Below are positions 25,811-35,438 of a stretch of 64,000 nucleotides of DNA, one piece after another. Numbering within the stretch: position 1 is the first letter of the stretch; each line of letters opens with the position of its first letter. The stretch comes from Permianibacter fluminis (GTDB lineage: Bacteria; Pseudomonadota; Gammaproteobacteria; Enterobacterales; Permianibacteraceae). The stretch lies in assembly GCF_013179735.1 (NCBI RefSeq), contig NZ_JABMEG010000001.1, positions 1,116,001 to 1,180,000 on the forward strand. The letters are read 5' to 3'. The notes beneath the pieces are model-generated. The model ran no database searches, was not told the origin of the DNA, and saw nothing but the letters and a program-made list of their open reading frames with translations. A program made the position numbers and the translations under genes.

Positions 25811-27169
25811 TCAGCGCGCTTCGCTGCTGCGCGGTGTCAGCACCCGCTGTTGCAGGTGATACCAGTCGACCTTTCGGGTCAGCAGCATGGCCAGCGTCAG
25901 CAAACCAAACAGCAGGCCACTACCGATCAGCAGGGCAAAATCTTCCGAGCCCAGAATCAGGTACAGCGCGCCATACAGCACCGCCAGTGCTACGCCAAAA
26001 CCCAAAGCCGTCAGTACGCTGCGCAACACCGCGCTGAGATAGGCGATGATCACGCCGATACAGCCGGCCGCCGCAATCAGATACGCCCAGACGAAAGCAA
26101 TGTGCTCCGACAGTGATAGCAACAACAGAAAGAAAAACGCCAGCGCCAGCCCGACCATGCCGTATTGCACCGGATGAATGGCCAGTTGCTTCATGATTTC
26201 AAACAGCAGGAAGGCGCCGAAGGTGATGCCAACGAACAAGAAAGCATATTTGGTCGCCCGGTCGCTTTTGACGTAGACATCGACCGGGTCCAGAAAATCG
26301 ACCGAGAACGCCTGATTCAGCACGTCATCACAGCGTTCGGATTCCATGCAGTTCTGCCAGCGGCTTGGCATATTGGTTGCGAGCACCGACGTCTGCCAGT
26401 TGGCGTCAAGGCCGTCTTCGCGCAGATCTTTCTGATCCGGTGTTGCGTTGCCCCAGAACCGGGCGTGTGGCCAGCTGGAACCAAGCGACCAACTGGTGTT
26501 GTCGGCGACCGGTACCACCGACAGCGTTTTCAAACCCTGCAATTGCAGGCTGATGACAAAATGCTGGGGGCCACCGGCCTGCAAGGGTGGCAGATTCGCG
26601 TGCACGCCTTGTTCATCGTGCAAGGGCAGTCGACTGCCGGGCTCGAAGGCGAGTGGCGCGGCATTCCACTGCAGCATTTGCAGCTGCTTGATGCCGCGCT
26701 GCTCACTGACTGACAGCGCCAGGTAAGGCGTGTCGAACAGATACTGTTCATCGGTCGGCACGGTGACGCCGTAATCCGCCGGCAGCTCAAAATCGCCGGT
26801 CAGCTGCAGCGCGGCCCGGTAAACCGGCACCTGAAAGATTCCGACCGGTTTTTGTTCAATGTCGACTTTGCTGTCCACCTGCAATTGCCGTGGCAGAAAG
26901 CTCAACTTGCCGGCACGGGTGCGCTGAACGCGTATCGGTTTGTCGTCCTTGTCGCGTTCATCGGCCCAGTAGCGATGCTCGAACGGAACGATCAGTACCG
27001 GCGCCACCACGGCCTGCGTACCGGCGTTGCTCTGACTCACCGAATCGATGGCCTGCTGACGAAAATTGCTGCGTTCCTGAACCAGATCCTGGGTCCAGAT
27101 CAGCGGAATTTGCAGCACCAGAAATAAGAAAAACAACGCACCTGCCTTGAACAGCCATTGCCACTGCAT
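25811..27169 (-). CDS. creD: CreD inner membrane protein
   Basis: The start is ATG 27169 (452 residues), chosen from GGAGAG upstream. It has one N-terminal helix (FFLFLVLQIPLIW), a large periplasmic domain (~40–300) with SQSNAGTQAVVAPVLIVPFEHR and QLTGDFELPADYG, then a cluster of C-terminal helices starting at ATKYAFLFVGITFGAFLLFE. This layout is characteristic of CreD, the envelope protein that is the most strongly induced gene of the CreBC regulon. A CreB-tag-like direct repeat precedes it. Its molecular role is not established. Confidence 0.92.
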   Translation of the reverse strand: MQWQWLFKAGALFFLFLVLQIPLIWTQDLVQERSNFRQQAIDSVSQSNAGTQAVVAPVLIVPFEHRYWADERDKDDKPIRVQRTRAGKLSFLPRQLQVDSKVDIEQKPVGIFQVPVYRAALQLTGDFELPADYGVTVPTDEQYLFDTPYLALSVSEQRGIKQLQMLQWNAAPLAFEPGSRLPLHDEQGVHANLPPLQAGGPQHFVISLQLQGLKTLSVVPVADNTSWSLGSSWPHARFWGNATPDQKDLREDGLDANWQTSVLATNMPSRWQNCMESERCDDVLNQAFSVDFLDPVDVYVKSDRATKYAFLFVGITFGAFLLFEIMKQLAIHPVQYGMVGLALAFFFLLLLSLSEHIAFVWAYLIAAAGCIGVIIAYLSAVLRSVLTALGFGVALAVLYGALYLILGSEDFALLIGSGLLFGLLTLAMLLTRKVDWYHLQQRVLTPRSSEAR

Positions 27170-27238
27170 GTCACTCTCCATTACCGGAACGGGTGGCGAT
27201 ACAGTGGCGGTATCAGGTGAGTGGCGAATGAGCGTCAG

Positions 27239-27254
27239 GTGAGGATTGGGTGAG
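27239..27254 (-). promoter_or_regulatory. CreB-tag-like direct repeat upstream of creD
   Basis: Read on the minus strand the site is CTCACCCAATCCTCAC, two CTCAC half sites separated by six bases, against the known TTCAC-N6-TTCAC tag. A second, weaker match lies at 27217–27232. It sits 70–85 bp before the creD start, a plausible activator position. Confidence 0.55.
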
Positions 27255-27286
27255 GATGGCAAACTTTATTGCCAAACAGGCAGACT

Positions 27287-28732
27287 TCAATCAGCGCCGA
27301 AGGTATCGGCCGCTGCAAACCGCAAGCTCACCAGCACACCGGTCGCGTGGTTTTGCACCGTCAATTGACCGCCATGCAGCGTCATGACTTCGCGGGCAAA
27401 ACGTAGACCCAGCCCGCTGCCTTTGCGGCCATCCGGGCGCGGCAACGAATAGAACCGCTCGCCGAGCCGCGGCAGCGCATAGTCCGGAATCGGCGGACCG
27501 TCATTGCGAACATCGATGACGAGTCCGGACGCCGTTTGCTGTGCATCGATGCAAACTGTGCTGCCGATGTCAGCGAAAGCTATGGCATTGTCGAGCACGT
27601 TGACCAAGGCCTGTTCGAGCAAGAACCGTTCGCCGCTGATCGCCAGTGTAGGCGCGCCAGTCAGTTGCCAATGCAGTTGCTTTGCGCTCAGCAAAGCCGT
27701 CAGCTGACCGATGGCCGCTTCGACCAACACCGACACCGGCAGGGTTTCGCGGTGCTCCAGCGCTCGCCGCTGCTCCAGCTTGGCCAACTCCAGCAAACGC
27801 TGGATCAGTTGATGCAGGCGCTCGCTTTGTTCATGAATGCTGCGCAGGAATTGCTGGCGTTTGTCCGCCGGCATTTGGGCATCAGCCAGCAGTTCGGTGG
27901 CGGCCTGAATTGCGGCCAGCGGGCTCTTCAGTTCGTGGGTCAGCGTATGCACATACTGCTCGACGTAATCCTTGCCTTCGAGTTTGCTGCGCATGGTTTC
28001 CAGCGCGTCGGTCAGCTTCTCCAGCTCGGTGCCGCGGGCGAACTGCGGTGGTTGCAATTTCTGGTTGTCACTAACCGCCAACGCATAGTGGCTGACCTGA
28101 CGCAGGCTCCAGATCAGCCAGCTGGTGAAGCCAACGCCGATCAGCAAGGAAAATCCGAGCAGCACCACGCCGTAGCGCAGTAGCGTCGCGCGCGCGGCAT
28201 CAATGTACGGCTGGGTGCTTTGATTTGGCAGTGCAACGGTCAGCACACCGATTATCTTGTCGCCGTCGCGAATCGGCGCGGCGACATGCATGACGGTGCT
28301 TTGTTCGTCGTCCGGTGTCAGCCGGCTGGAGCGGACGCCGTATTCGCCGCGCAGTGTCAGGAAGACATCGTTCCAGCGCGAGAAATCCTTGCCCACCGCT
28401 TCGCCGCTGCTGTCGATGAGCACGATGCCATTGGCATCGGTGATATAAATCCGGAGCGCGAGTCGGGTTTTGTGCTGGCGCCAAATCGTCGCGTCGAGAC
28501 GGGTCTGTGCCAGCGTCTGCAATTGTCGGGCAATGTCGCTGCCGACCAGATCGCCGCGTTGCATGCTCGGTTGCACCACCAGCGCCAGGGTTTGCGCCAA
28601 CTCGACCAGATTTTCCTCGCTGACTTGCCGCACCACCGGCTTCAGTTCATCCAATACCAGCTTCAGGCTCAACCACGCCGTCAGGCCAACGATGAGGAAA
28701 TAACCGAGAAATAGCCGCAGGCCAAGTTTCAT
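27287..28732 (-). CDS. creC: Sensor histidine kinase CreC
   Basis: This 481-residue kinase has a first membrane helix (~5–27), a periplasmic sensing region (~28–180, with IYITDANGIVLIDSSGEAVG resembling a double-Cache-like loop), a second helix (~184–205), HAMP-like linker, HisKA domain with phospho-acceptor His266 in THELKSPLAAI, and an ATPase domain (NVLDNAIAFA; DGRKGSGLGL). It phosphorylates the CreB regulator; the signal is linked in E. coli to growth on fermentation products or glycolytic carbon. It follows creB by 24 bp. It is separated from creD by 117 bp. Confidence 0.92.
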   Translation of the reverse strand: MKLGLRLFLGYFLIVGLTAWLSLKLVLDELKPVVRQVSEENLVELAQTLALVVQPSMQRGDLVGSDIARQLQTLAQTRLDATIWRQHKTRLALRIYITDANGIVLIDSSGEAVGKDFSRWNDVFLTLRGEYGVRSSRLTPDDEQSTVMHVAAPIRDGDKIIGVLTVALPNQSTQPYIDAARATLLRYGVVLLGFSLLIGVGFTSWLIWSLRQVSHYALAVSDNQKLQPPQFARGTELEKLTDALETMRSKLEGKDYVEQYVHTLTHELKSPLAAIQAATELLADAQMPADKRQQFLRSIHEQSERLHQLIQRLLELAKLEQRRALEHRETLPVSVLVEAAIGQLTALLSAKQLHWQLTGAPTLAISGERFLLEQALVNVLDNAIAFADIGSTVCIDAQQTASGLVIDVRNDGPPIPDYALPRLGERFYSLPRPDGRKGSGLGLRFAREVMTLHGGQLTVQNHATGVLVSLRFAAADTFGAD

Positions 28733-28756
28733 GACGTCATGTTCTCGCGGCGGCCA

Positions 28757-29446
28757 TCACGATGATCGCTTCAGGCTGTAGCCGAAGCCGCGATGGGTGA
28801 TGATGGGGTCAGCCGCCGAATCCACCGCGCGCAATTTGGCGCGCAGCTGTTTGATCAAGGTATCGATGACCCGGTCGGTACTGTCCTCGGATTGCGGCCC
28901 AAGCGCCGCCAACAATTGCTCGCGGCTGAACACGCGCCCGGGCTGCGCCAGCAAACAGGCCAGCAGCAAATACTCCGAGCGGGTCAATGGCAAATCGTGC
29001 TGACGAAACCGGATTGCTGCGCGCGTCGGCTCGTGAATCCATTCGTCATCTGGCGCTGGAGCAGGCGAGGCCGCCATCGGCTCAGCATGCCGCCGCAAAA
29101 TCACTTTGATGCGCAGGATCAACTCACGCGGACTGAACGGCTTGCCGACATAATCCTCGGCCCCCAGTTCCAGACCGACGATACGATCCACCTCTTCGTT
29201 ACGCGCGGTCAGGAACAACACCGGCGTCGGCTGAATCGCCCGCAGCGCACGGCATAGCTCAAACCCCGTTTGATCGGGCAGGCCGACATCGAGTATCAAT
29301 AGGTCAAAGCGTCGTGCCTGAGCTGCCAACAACGCCGCCTGCCCGGTCAGGCAATGGCTAACCCGAAAACCGTCACGCTGGAGCGCAAAAACCAGCGCAT
29401 CGGCAATGGCCGGTTCGTCTTCAACCAGAAGAATATTGGCAGACAT
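28757..29446 (-). CDS. creB: Response regulator CreB (OmpR/PhoB type)
   Basis: The 229-residue protein has an N-terminal receiver domain (LLVEDEPAIADALV; phospho-Asp53 in LLILDVGLPD; LFLTARNEE; GAEDYVGKPF) and a C-terminal winged helix DNA-binding domain (LTRSEYLLLACLLAQPGRVFSREQLL…VDTLIKQLRAKL…HRGFGY). It activates the Cre regulon by binding direct repeats; such a repeat is found before creD. It is first in the creB–creC–creD order and is divergent from the DUF3142 gene. Confidence 0.92.
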   Translation of the reverse strand: MSANILLVEDEPAIADALVFALQRDGFRVSHCLTGQAALLAAQARRFDLLILDVGLPDQTGFELCRALRAIQPTPVLFLTARNEEVDRIVGLELGAEDYVGKPFSPRELILRIKVILRRHAEPMAASPAPAPDDEWIHEPTRAAIRFRQHDLPLTRSEYLLLACLLAQPGRVFSREQLLAALGPQSEDSTDRVIDTLIKQLRAKLRAVDSAADPIITHRGFGYSLKRSS

Positions 29447-29621
29447 AGGACAAAGCTCATGGAGTCACTGCCAACAGCATAGCAATGCACGCGATGCCAA
29501 GCCATGGCAGCACAACACCGATATCATGTTGGCGACAAGCAGGTGGCCGAGCATTCGCTAGGCGAATTTCAATGCTTGATTTAGGATAGCGACACCAAAC
29601 TCTCGACATCTGAATCACCCC

Positions 29622-30827
29622 GTGGCCGCCAAAAAGATGCTAAAGACAGTCGCATTAGCTCGGGCGTTGCTGCTTTGCTTTTTACTGCCAAACGGCAGTT
29701 CGCCGACGACCTTCGAGCACCAAGTTTATGTCTGGCAACGGCAGTGGTTACCAGAGCATCGCGAATCTATACGCAAAACAGAGGGTTTAATCTCGGGGTT
29801 TCGAGTGTTGTCCAGTCAGCTCCATCCGCGAACTGGTTGGGTATTCGCGCGGGTTGATCTGCCACTGCTTGCTGCCGAAGGTCGGCCGGTCGTTGCGGTA
29901 ATTAGGCTGGATGGCGCTTTGGCCGATTTGCCTATCAATCAAGTTTCCCTGCAGCTGAAGAGGACTATTTCGACTTGGCTCGATGCTGGCGTCAGATTGA
30001 CCGGCATCGAGTTTGATTACGATTGTCCCGCCAGTGCGCTGGCTGGCTATCGAGCCGCGCTGGTGCGTTGGCGCAATGCGGTGCCCGCGCCGCTTACCTT
30101 GAGCATTACGGCGCTGCCGTCATGGCTCGACAGCGCAGCGCTTGATGGTCTGCTTGCAGTTGTCGATCAGTCTGTCCTGCAGGTTCATGCGGTTCAACAA
30201 CCGACAAACGGGCTGTTCAGCGTTGAGCAGGCATTCGCTTGGAGTTTGCGTTGGGCGGAGCGCAGCCCTAGCCCATTTTTTCTGGCACTCCCCGCCTATG
30301 GGGTCGCGCTGATCCACGGTGCCGGCGGCGTTAGCGTGGAGTCGGAAACCATTTTGCACAACAACAGCCCTCGCGACGAACTCCATTCCGACCCAGAAGA
30401 TGTTGCACGGCTGATAAGTAAACTGCGCAGCCACAAGCCAAAACATCTGGTGGGTCTTATCTGGTTTCGACTACCGCTGGAAACGGACCGGCGAGCGTGG
30501 CCTTGGCAAACCCTGGCTGCTGTGATTTCCGAGCGGTCCCTATATTCTCAGTTGGAAATTTTGCTGTATCAAAAGGGTTTTTCTGGTGATGTCTCAATCC
30601 GAAATACAGGCAATGCTCCCGCGGCACTTCCCGACCAAGTTGTGCTGAACGCAAATCATTGTGAGGCGGGTGATGGCGTGTCGGGCTATCGCTATTCTTT
30701 TGATGGTGAAGTTGCGACCTTCAGACGGAGCGACTCGCGCACCATGCTCGCCGCAGGGAAGTCAGTGCAGATTGGTTGGCTGAATTGCAAAAAAATAGAA
30801 CAGGATGCTGCAAATGACTCAAATTAG
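29622..30827 (+). CDS. DUF3142-family exported protein
   Basis: The start is either GTG 29622 or ATG 29637; the protein has ~400 residues. A hydrophobic N-terminus (ALARALLLCFLLPNG) suggests export. The DUF3142 signature is VYVWQRQW at the mature start, then GIEFDYDCPASALAGYRAALVRWR and LTLSITALPSWLD, a pattern resembling a TIM-barrel glycoside hydrolase strand order. The end (ISIRNTGNAPAALP, GYRYSFDGEV) looks like a beta-sandwich. The family has no assigned reaction. It overlaps the next gene by 14 bp, so the two are translationally coupled. Confidence 0.75.
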   Translation: MAAKKMLKTVALARALLLCFLLPNGSSPTTFEHQVYVWQRQWLPEHRESIRKTEGLISGFRVLSSQLHPRTGWVFARVDLPLLAAEGRPVVAVIRLDGALADLPINQVSLQLKRTISTWLDAGVRLTGIEFDYDCPASALAGYRAALVRWRNAVPAPLTLSITALPSWLDSAALDGLLAVVDQSVLQVHAVQQPTNGLFSVEQAFAWSLRWAERSPSPFFLALPAYGVALIHGAGGVSVESETILHNNSPRDELHSDPEDVARLISKLRSHKPKHLVGLIWFRLPLETDRRAWPWQTLAAVISERSLYSQLEILLYQKGFSGDVSIRNTGNAPAALPDQVVLNANHCEAGDGVSGYRYSFDGEVATFRRSDSRTMLAAGKSVQIGWLNCKKIEQDAANDSN

Positions 30828-32943
30828 AAGGTCCGCAATGGTAGTTGCCATAGCTGCATTACTACCCATTGCTTCCGACACTTATGCGTGCGGAGCACGG
30901 TTTCCCAATCAGTTACTGGATGACCGGGCGGCAACGTTAAGCGAGTTGCCTGAAGGGAATTTTCGCTATGAGATGCTGCGTTTCGGGATGCCACTACCAG
31001 GACTGACCACGGTAACGGAAGCAACCGTCAGCCCGAACTCCTACTTCTGGGAAAGCGACGATGACGGCGAATCGGTGCCGGAGCAGGCGCGCCTACGCTC
31101 GGAATACGAGCAGCAGGAACTGCCGTCGGAACAGTGGATAATTGTGAAAAAGATGCGGTCAATGACCGATGCTCAGTCGGCTGAAGCCGTTGGCGAGTCG
31201 TTGTCAAGAGAGCTTCGGTGGTATACCGCCGGCGCCGTCGCTGTTGCGGTCGATGACCGAGTACTTGCAAAAAGTTACTTTGAACGAGTGCTCTCGCTGC
31301 CGCCAGCGGAAAGAAAATCCCGCACCAGTTGGACGCAGTACTCGTTGGGCGTTTTGCTGGCAAGCAGACAGGAGTGGGCTGCCGCAAAAGCGATGTTCGC
31401 TGAATTGCGCGCTGCCGTGGCGAGCGGCAATGCTGATCCCCTGGAGCTCGCCGTGGCGAGTCTCGGCGAAGAAGCACGTATCGCCATGGCAGAGGGGGAG
31501 TGGCCGACCGCAGTGCGACTCTACAGCAGCCAGCTTGCGCATGGCTCGGAAAGTGGCTACGCCTCACTACTTCGTCTGGCAGAGTCAATGCTCGCGCTAC
31601 CCGATGCTGAGCTGGAAGCTGCTATGAATGATGGCTCCGTTCAGCAATTTCTGGCTGCGTACCTATTCAGTCGTGGTGCCTACGACCATAGAAATTATGC
31701 GAGGGTCGCCAAGATTTTCGCACGGACAAACGTTGTTGAGCTTTCTTCACTAGATCGACTTGCCGCCGCTAGCTATCAATACGGTGATTATGACAGTGCC
31801 CGTCGCTTTCTCGAAAAAGCCGGTGACAGTGGTTTGGCTTGGTGGTTACGGGCAAAACTGGCGCTGCGCTCCGGCGACAAGGCCCTGGCACAAAGCGCCT
31901 ATGCGCAAGCAATGAAATCGTTTCCGAAAGAGGAGGTGTGGGGCGAAAAGGTCACGGAAAATGGCGAGTATGAGTCGGTCATGCCGCAGTGTCGCGTCAA
32001 GGCTGAGGCTGCAATTTTGTCGTTGGGGCGCGGCGATTACCTGGATGCCCTTGATCTGCTGATGCAAGGGGCCGAACTCTACTGGCTCGATGCGGCAACG
32101 CTCGCGGAGCGGGTACTGACTGTGGATGAGCTCAAGAGTTTCGTCGAGAAACACACGGTGCCGACACCTGCCAGCAAAGCGCAAGAAGGGTCCCATTTAT
32201 GGGGGGCACAGGATTATCATCAGCTTTTGCGAGAGTTGCTGGCACGTCGGCTCATGCGAGCTGAGCGTTACGATGAAGCAGTTTTATTTTACGGCTCGCC
32301 TGAGCTTCGTGAACTCGCTACGCGTTACGGGCTGGCTCGAAAGCAAGCCAAGTCACGCTGGACCGCAACTGGCCGCGCTTCAGCCGCATACGAAGCGGCA
32401 ACATTGCTACGCCAATCCGGCATGGAGCTCATCGGTTTTGAAATGGCGCCAGACTTTTCCGCCGCAGGGGGAATGAGTGAGTGGGCAGAGACGAAAGAGC
32501 TCGATGAGTGGCGAACCCCGACTGAATTATCGAGGCTGGAAGAAAGCAGGGCACGACCGAACAAACGCTTTCACTATCGGTACGTAGCCGCTGCGTTGGC
32601 GAATGAGGCGGCAGACCAGTTGTCTCCACGAAGCCAAGCATTTGCGGCGACGCTTTGCCATGCAACCGAGTGGCTAATCTATCGTGACGGGGATGCAGCG
32701 CAGAAAATTTATCAGCGCTACATAAATGAAGGGCCTTACGTTCCTTGGGCGGCACATTTTGGTCAACTTTGCCCTGAGCCTGATTTTCAGGCAGCGCAGA
32801 CCTTGCAGTGGCAGGAAACGGTCAGTGCGGCGCGGCTAAAGTTACGCCCCTTTAAATGGCTACTTGCCGCCGGCTCGTTTGGTTTGTTGGCCTTGGCATC
32901 AATGCTGATGTGGCGCCGACGGAAAAGATCGAGCGAGGGATAG
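30814..32943 (+). CDS. Exported TPR-like helical repeat protein with C-terminal membrane anchor
   Basis: The start is ATG 30814 (709 residues), because AGGA lies 8 bases upstream and overlaps the DUF3142 end. A signal peptide (MVVAIAALLPIASDTYA) is followed by a Cys near the mature N-terminus. The body is helical and Ala-rich, with repeated TPR-like units (for example WTQYSLGVLLASRQEWAAAK, SGDKALAQSAYAQAMK and YLDALDLLMQGAELYWLDA). One membrane helix near the end (FKWLLAAGSFGLLALASMLMW) is followed by RRRKRS, so the bulk is periplasmic. Together with the DUF3142 protein it probably forms an envelope complex; function unknown. Confidence 0.72.
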   Translation: MTQIRRSAMVVAIAALLPIASDTYACGARFPNQLLDDRAATLSELPEGNFRYEMLRFGMPLPGLTTVTEATVSPNSYFWESDDDGESVPEQARLRSEYEQQELPSEQWIIVKKMRSMTDAQSAEAVGESLSRELRWYTAGAVAVAVDDRVLAKSYFERVLSLPPAERKSRTSWTQYSLGVLLASRQEWAAAKAMFAELRAAVASGNADPLELAVASLGEEARIAMAEGEWPTAVRLYSSQLAHGSESGYASLLRLAESMLALPDAELEAAMNDGSVQQFLAAYLFSRGAYDHRNYARVAKIFARTNVVELSSLDRLAAASYQYGDYDSARRFLEKAGDSGLAWWLRAKLALRSGDKALAQSAYAQAMKSFPKEEVWGEKVTENGEYESVMPQCRVKAEAAILSLGRGDYLDALDLLMQGAELYWLDAATLAERVLTVDELKSFVEKHTVPTPASKAQEGSHLWGAQDYHQLLRELLARRLMRAERYDEAVLFYGSPELRELATRYGLARKQAKSRWTATGRASAAYEAATLLRQSGMELIGFEMAPDFSAAGGMSEWAETKELDEWRTPTELSRLEESRARPNKRFHYRYVAAALANEAADQLSPRSQAFAATLCHATEWLIYRDGDAAQKIYQRYINEGPYVPWAAHFGQLCPEPDFQAAQTLQWQETVSAARLKLRPFKWLLAAGSFGLLALASMLMWRRRKRSSEG

Positions 32944-32957
32944 CCAGCTTCATGAAG

Positions 32958-33034
32958 TGGTGGGCCCTACTGGACTTGAACCAGTGACCCAGCGATTATG
33001 AGTCGCTTGCTCTAACCAACTGAGCTAAGGGCCC
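32958..33034 (-). tRNA. ileX: tRNA-Ile (CAU anticodon, lysidine type; ileX-like)
   Basis: It reads on the minus strand from GGGCCCTTAGCTCAGTTGG to the encoded CCA (32958–32960), with a full cloverleaf of 77 bases. The anticodon loop is CGACTCATAATCG. The anticodon stem and T arm match tRNA-Ile2 of E. coli rather than elongator tRNA-Met, so the CAU is expected to be modified to read AUA. Confidence 0.92.
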
Positions 33035-33096
33035 GTACTGCAGAACGGCTTGTTGCGTGCGCTGAGGAAAAATCAGCGTGGCGAAGGGTAATAAGG

Positions 33097-33127
33097 AAAA
33101 GGGGCGCTGGCAAGCGCCCCTTTTTTG
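33097..33127. terminator. Bidirectional intrinsic terminator downstream of rpoD
   Basis: GGGGCGCT/AGCGCCCC arms with a 4-base loop are flanked by AAAA on one side and TTTTTT on the other. It ends rpoD transcription on the minus strand and would insulate the tRNA gene. Confidence 0.88.
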
Positions 33128-33130
33128 TTT

Positions 33131-33203
33131 TTCGTCATACTCGCGTAGGCGGGTATCCAGCGCCTCAGGAAAGACACTGGGTTCCCGCCTGCGCGGGAAC
33201 GAC
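33131..33203. repeat. Dispersed repeat (family C, double unit)
   Basis: Two inverted units (GCGTAGGCGGGTATCCAG and CTGGGTTCCCGCCTGCGCGG) face each other, giving a long cruciform between the terminator and the rpoD stop codon. This is the common CGGGAATCC-type intergenic repeat. Confidence 0.7.
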
Positions 33204-33213
33204 GGGGTGTTGC

Positions 33214-35076
33214 TTATTGCTCGTCGAGGAAGCTGCGCAGGCGTTCCGAGCGCGACGGGTGACGCAGTTTGCGCAGGGCCTTGGCTTCGATCTGACGGAT
33301 CCGCTCGCGGGTGACGTCGAATTGCTTGCCGACTTCTTCCAGCGTGTGGTCGGTTGGCATGTCGATACCGAAACGCATGCGCAGCACTTTGGCTTCGCGG
33401 GCGGTCAGGCCGCCGAGCACTTCGCGGGTGGCTTCGCGCAAGGATTCTGCCATCGCGACATCGACCGGTGATTCGGTTGCGGTGTCTTCGATGAAATCGC
33501 CCAAATGCGAATCTTCATCGTCGCCGATCGGGGTTTCCATCGAGATCGGCTCTTTGGCGATCTTCAGCACTTTGCGGATTTTGTCTTCCGGCATTTCCAT
33601 GCGGATAGCCAGTTCATCCGGCGTCGGTTCACGACCCTGCTCTTGCAGCATCTGGCGCGAGACCCGGTTCAGCTTGTTGATCGTTTCGATCATGTGCACC
33701 GGAATCCGGATGGTACGCGCTTGGTCGGCGATCGAACGGGTGATCGCCTGACGAATCCACCAGGTCGCGTAAGTCGAGAACTTGTAACCGCGGCGGTATT
33801 CGAACTTGTCGACCGCTTTCATCAGACCGATGTTGCCTTCCTGAATCAAATCGAGGAATTGCAGACCGCGGTTGGTGTATTTCTTGGCGATCGAGATCAC
33901 CAGACGCAGGTTGGCCTCAACCATTTCTTTCTTGGCGCGGCGGGCTTTGGCTTCACCGATCGACATCCGGCGGTTCAGCTCTTTGATGTCGAGCACGGCC
34001 AGATGGGTTTCTTCTTCGATCTGCGCCAGTTTTTTTTGGGCGCGGATGATGTCTTCGGCGTTGGCTTCAAGCTTGTCGCGGAATTCGCTCTTGGCTTTCA
34101 GGTGGGCATCGAGCCACTTGGTGTTGGTTTCGTTGCCCGGGAAGCTGGCGATGAACGCTTTGCGCGGCATGCCGGACTTGTCGCAGGACAGGCGCATGAT
34201 CAGGCGCTCTTGCGTGCGGACATGGTCCATCAGTTTGCGGGTCTTGTGGACCAGACGATCAAACTGCTTCGGCACCAGCTTCAGTTGCATGAACAGATCG
34301 CCAAGCTCGGTCATCGCCGCCTTGGTGGTCTTGTGGTTCTTGCCGAATTTTTTCAGCGCGGCAACAGCTTTCTCGTGCTGCTCGCGCAGCGCAACAAAGC
34401 GGGCTTTGGCTTCTTCCGGATCCGGGCCGGTGTCGACTTCTTCTTCGTCAGCGGCTTCGGCGTCTTCGTCTTCCAGTTCTTCGGTGGCGAGCTCGGAACC
34501 GATGTGAGTTGCGGCAGCCGGCAGCTCTTCATTGACCGCGTTCGGATCAATAAAGCCGCTGAGAATATCGGCCAGACGAATTTCGCCAGCGAGGTAGCGA
34601 TCGAATTCGTCGAGCAGATAAGTGGTGGTGCCCGGGTATTCGGTGATCGCGGTGAGAACTTCACGCAGGCCTTCTTCGATGCGCTTGGCGATTTCGATTT
34701 CGCCTTCGCGGGTCAGCAGTTCCACGGTGCCCATTTCGCGCATGTACATGCGGACCGGGTCCGTGGTGCGACCGACTTCAACGTCGAGGCTGGCGAGTGC
34801 GGCGGCGGCTTCTTCGGCGACGTCTTCGTCGGCGACCGGCGCGGCATCGCTCATGATCAACTGGTCAGCATCCGGCGCGACTTCAAAGACCTGGATGCCC
34901 ATGTCGTTGATGATGCGGATGATCTCGTCGATCTGTTCCGGATCGATGATGTCCGGCGGCAGGAAGTCATTGACCTCAGCGTAAGTGAGGTAGCCCTGCT
35001 CCTTACCTTTGGCAATCAGCAGTTTGAGCTGGGATTGCTGGGTATTGTCGGCGTCAAAGTTTTCAGTGGATGCCAT
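33214..35076 (-). CDS. rpoD: RNA polymerase primary sigma factor (sigma-70)
   Basis: This is a 620-residue RpoD. Region 1.1 is at the N-terminus ([25 protein letters not shown]), followed by region 1.2 ([22 protein letters not shown]), an acidic non-conserved insert with an [17 protein letters not shown] run, region 2 ([55 protein letters not shown], broken here only for description), region 3 and region 4.2 ([29 protein letters not shown]). It directs transcription of housekeeping genes. It is last in rpsU–yqeY–dnaG–rpoD and separated from dnaG by 362 bp that hold its own promoter. Confidence 0.98.
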   Translation of the reverse strand: MASTENFDADNTQQSQLKLLIAKGKEQGYLTYAEVNDFLPPDIIDPEQIDEIIRIINDMGIQVFEVAPDADQLIMSDAAPVADEDVAEEAAAALASLDVEVGRTTDPVRMYMREMGTVELLTREGEIEIAKRIEEGLREVLTAITEYPGTTTYLLDEFDRYLAGEIRLADILSGFIDPNAVNEELPAAATHIGSELATEELEDEDAEAADEEEVDTGPDPEEAKARFVALREQHEKAVAALKKFGKNHKTTKAAMTELGDLFMQLKLVPKQFDRLVHKTRKLMDHVRTQERLIMRLSCDKSGMPRKAFIASFPGNETNTKWLDAHLKAKSEFRDKLEANAEDIIRAQKKLAQIEEETHLAVLDIKELNRRMSIGEAKARRAKKEMVEANLRLVISIAKKYTNRGLQFLDLIQEGNIGLMKAVDKFEYRRGYKFSTYATWWIRQAITRSIADQARTIRIPVHMIETINKLNRVSRQMLQEQGREPTPDELAIRMEMPEDKIRKVLKIAKEPISMETPIGDDEDSHLGDFIEDTATESPVDVAMAESLREATREVLGGLTAREAKVLRMRFGIDMPTDHTLEEVGKQFDVTRERIRQIEAKALRKLRHPSRSERLRSFLDEQ

Positions 35077-35438
35077 GCCGGTGCGACCTGCTGCAGATGA
35101 GAGAAAAAACGGAGGGAAGCGCTGACCAAGCCTCTTGCGCCTGCCGGTCCGGCCGCTTGCGGGGCGGGGACGGTGCTTAAGGCCACGGGGCTTGGTCAGG
35201 GGTTCCGGAAAAAGCCGGCAATTATACAGGGTAGACCGCTATTGCGGGTCTGCTTGTTCACGAAATCGGCAAAGTCGGGCCTGTCATTCTGGGTAACCGC
35301 GTTCCGATTAAGGCGCCCGTGCCGTTTAAGTCGCCGCTGGTTCATCACCGTCCCGATGCCGGGTCCGCTAGATGGGGCGGTTTGGTGCCAATTCAAGGGC
35401 CGTCGTCAGCTCCTTTTCTTAGGAAGGAGGGGGATCGG
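35077..35438 (-). promoter_or_regulatory. rpoD leader and promoter region
   Basis: No gene lies here. On the minus strand a TATAAT box is at ~35221–35226, close to a hairpin of AGACC/GGTCT type (35231–35250); the -35 element is weak. Downstream, an 11-bp perfect inverted repeat (CTGACCAAGCC at 35122–35132 with GGCTTGGTCAG at 35189–35199) can fold the leader into a long-range stem before the rpoD start. Confidence 0.5.

Noticed and set aside
32958-33034. tRNA gene as an attachment site of an integrated element
   Set aside because: No integrase, no repeated tRNA 3' end, and flanking genes are conserved housekeeping genes.
33505-35100. 531-codon open frame opposite rpoD
   Set aside because: Entirely antisense to a highly conserved sigma factor; its phase follows the codon bias of rpoD.
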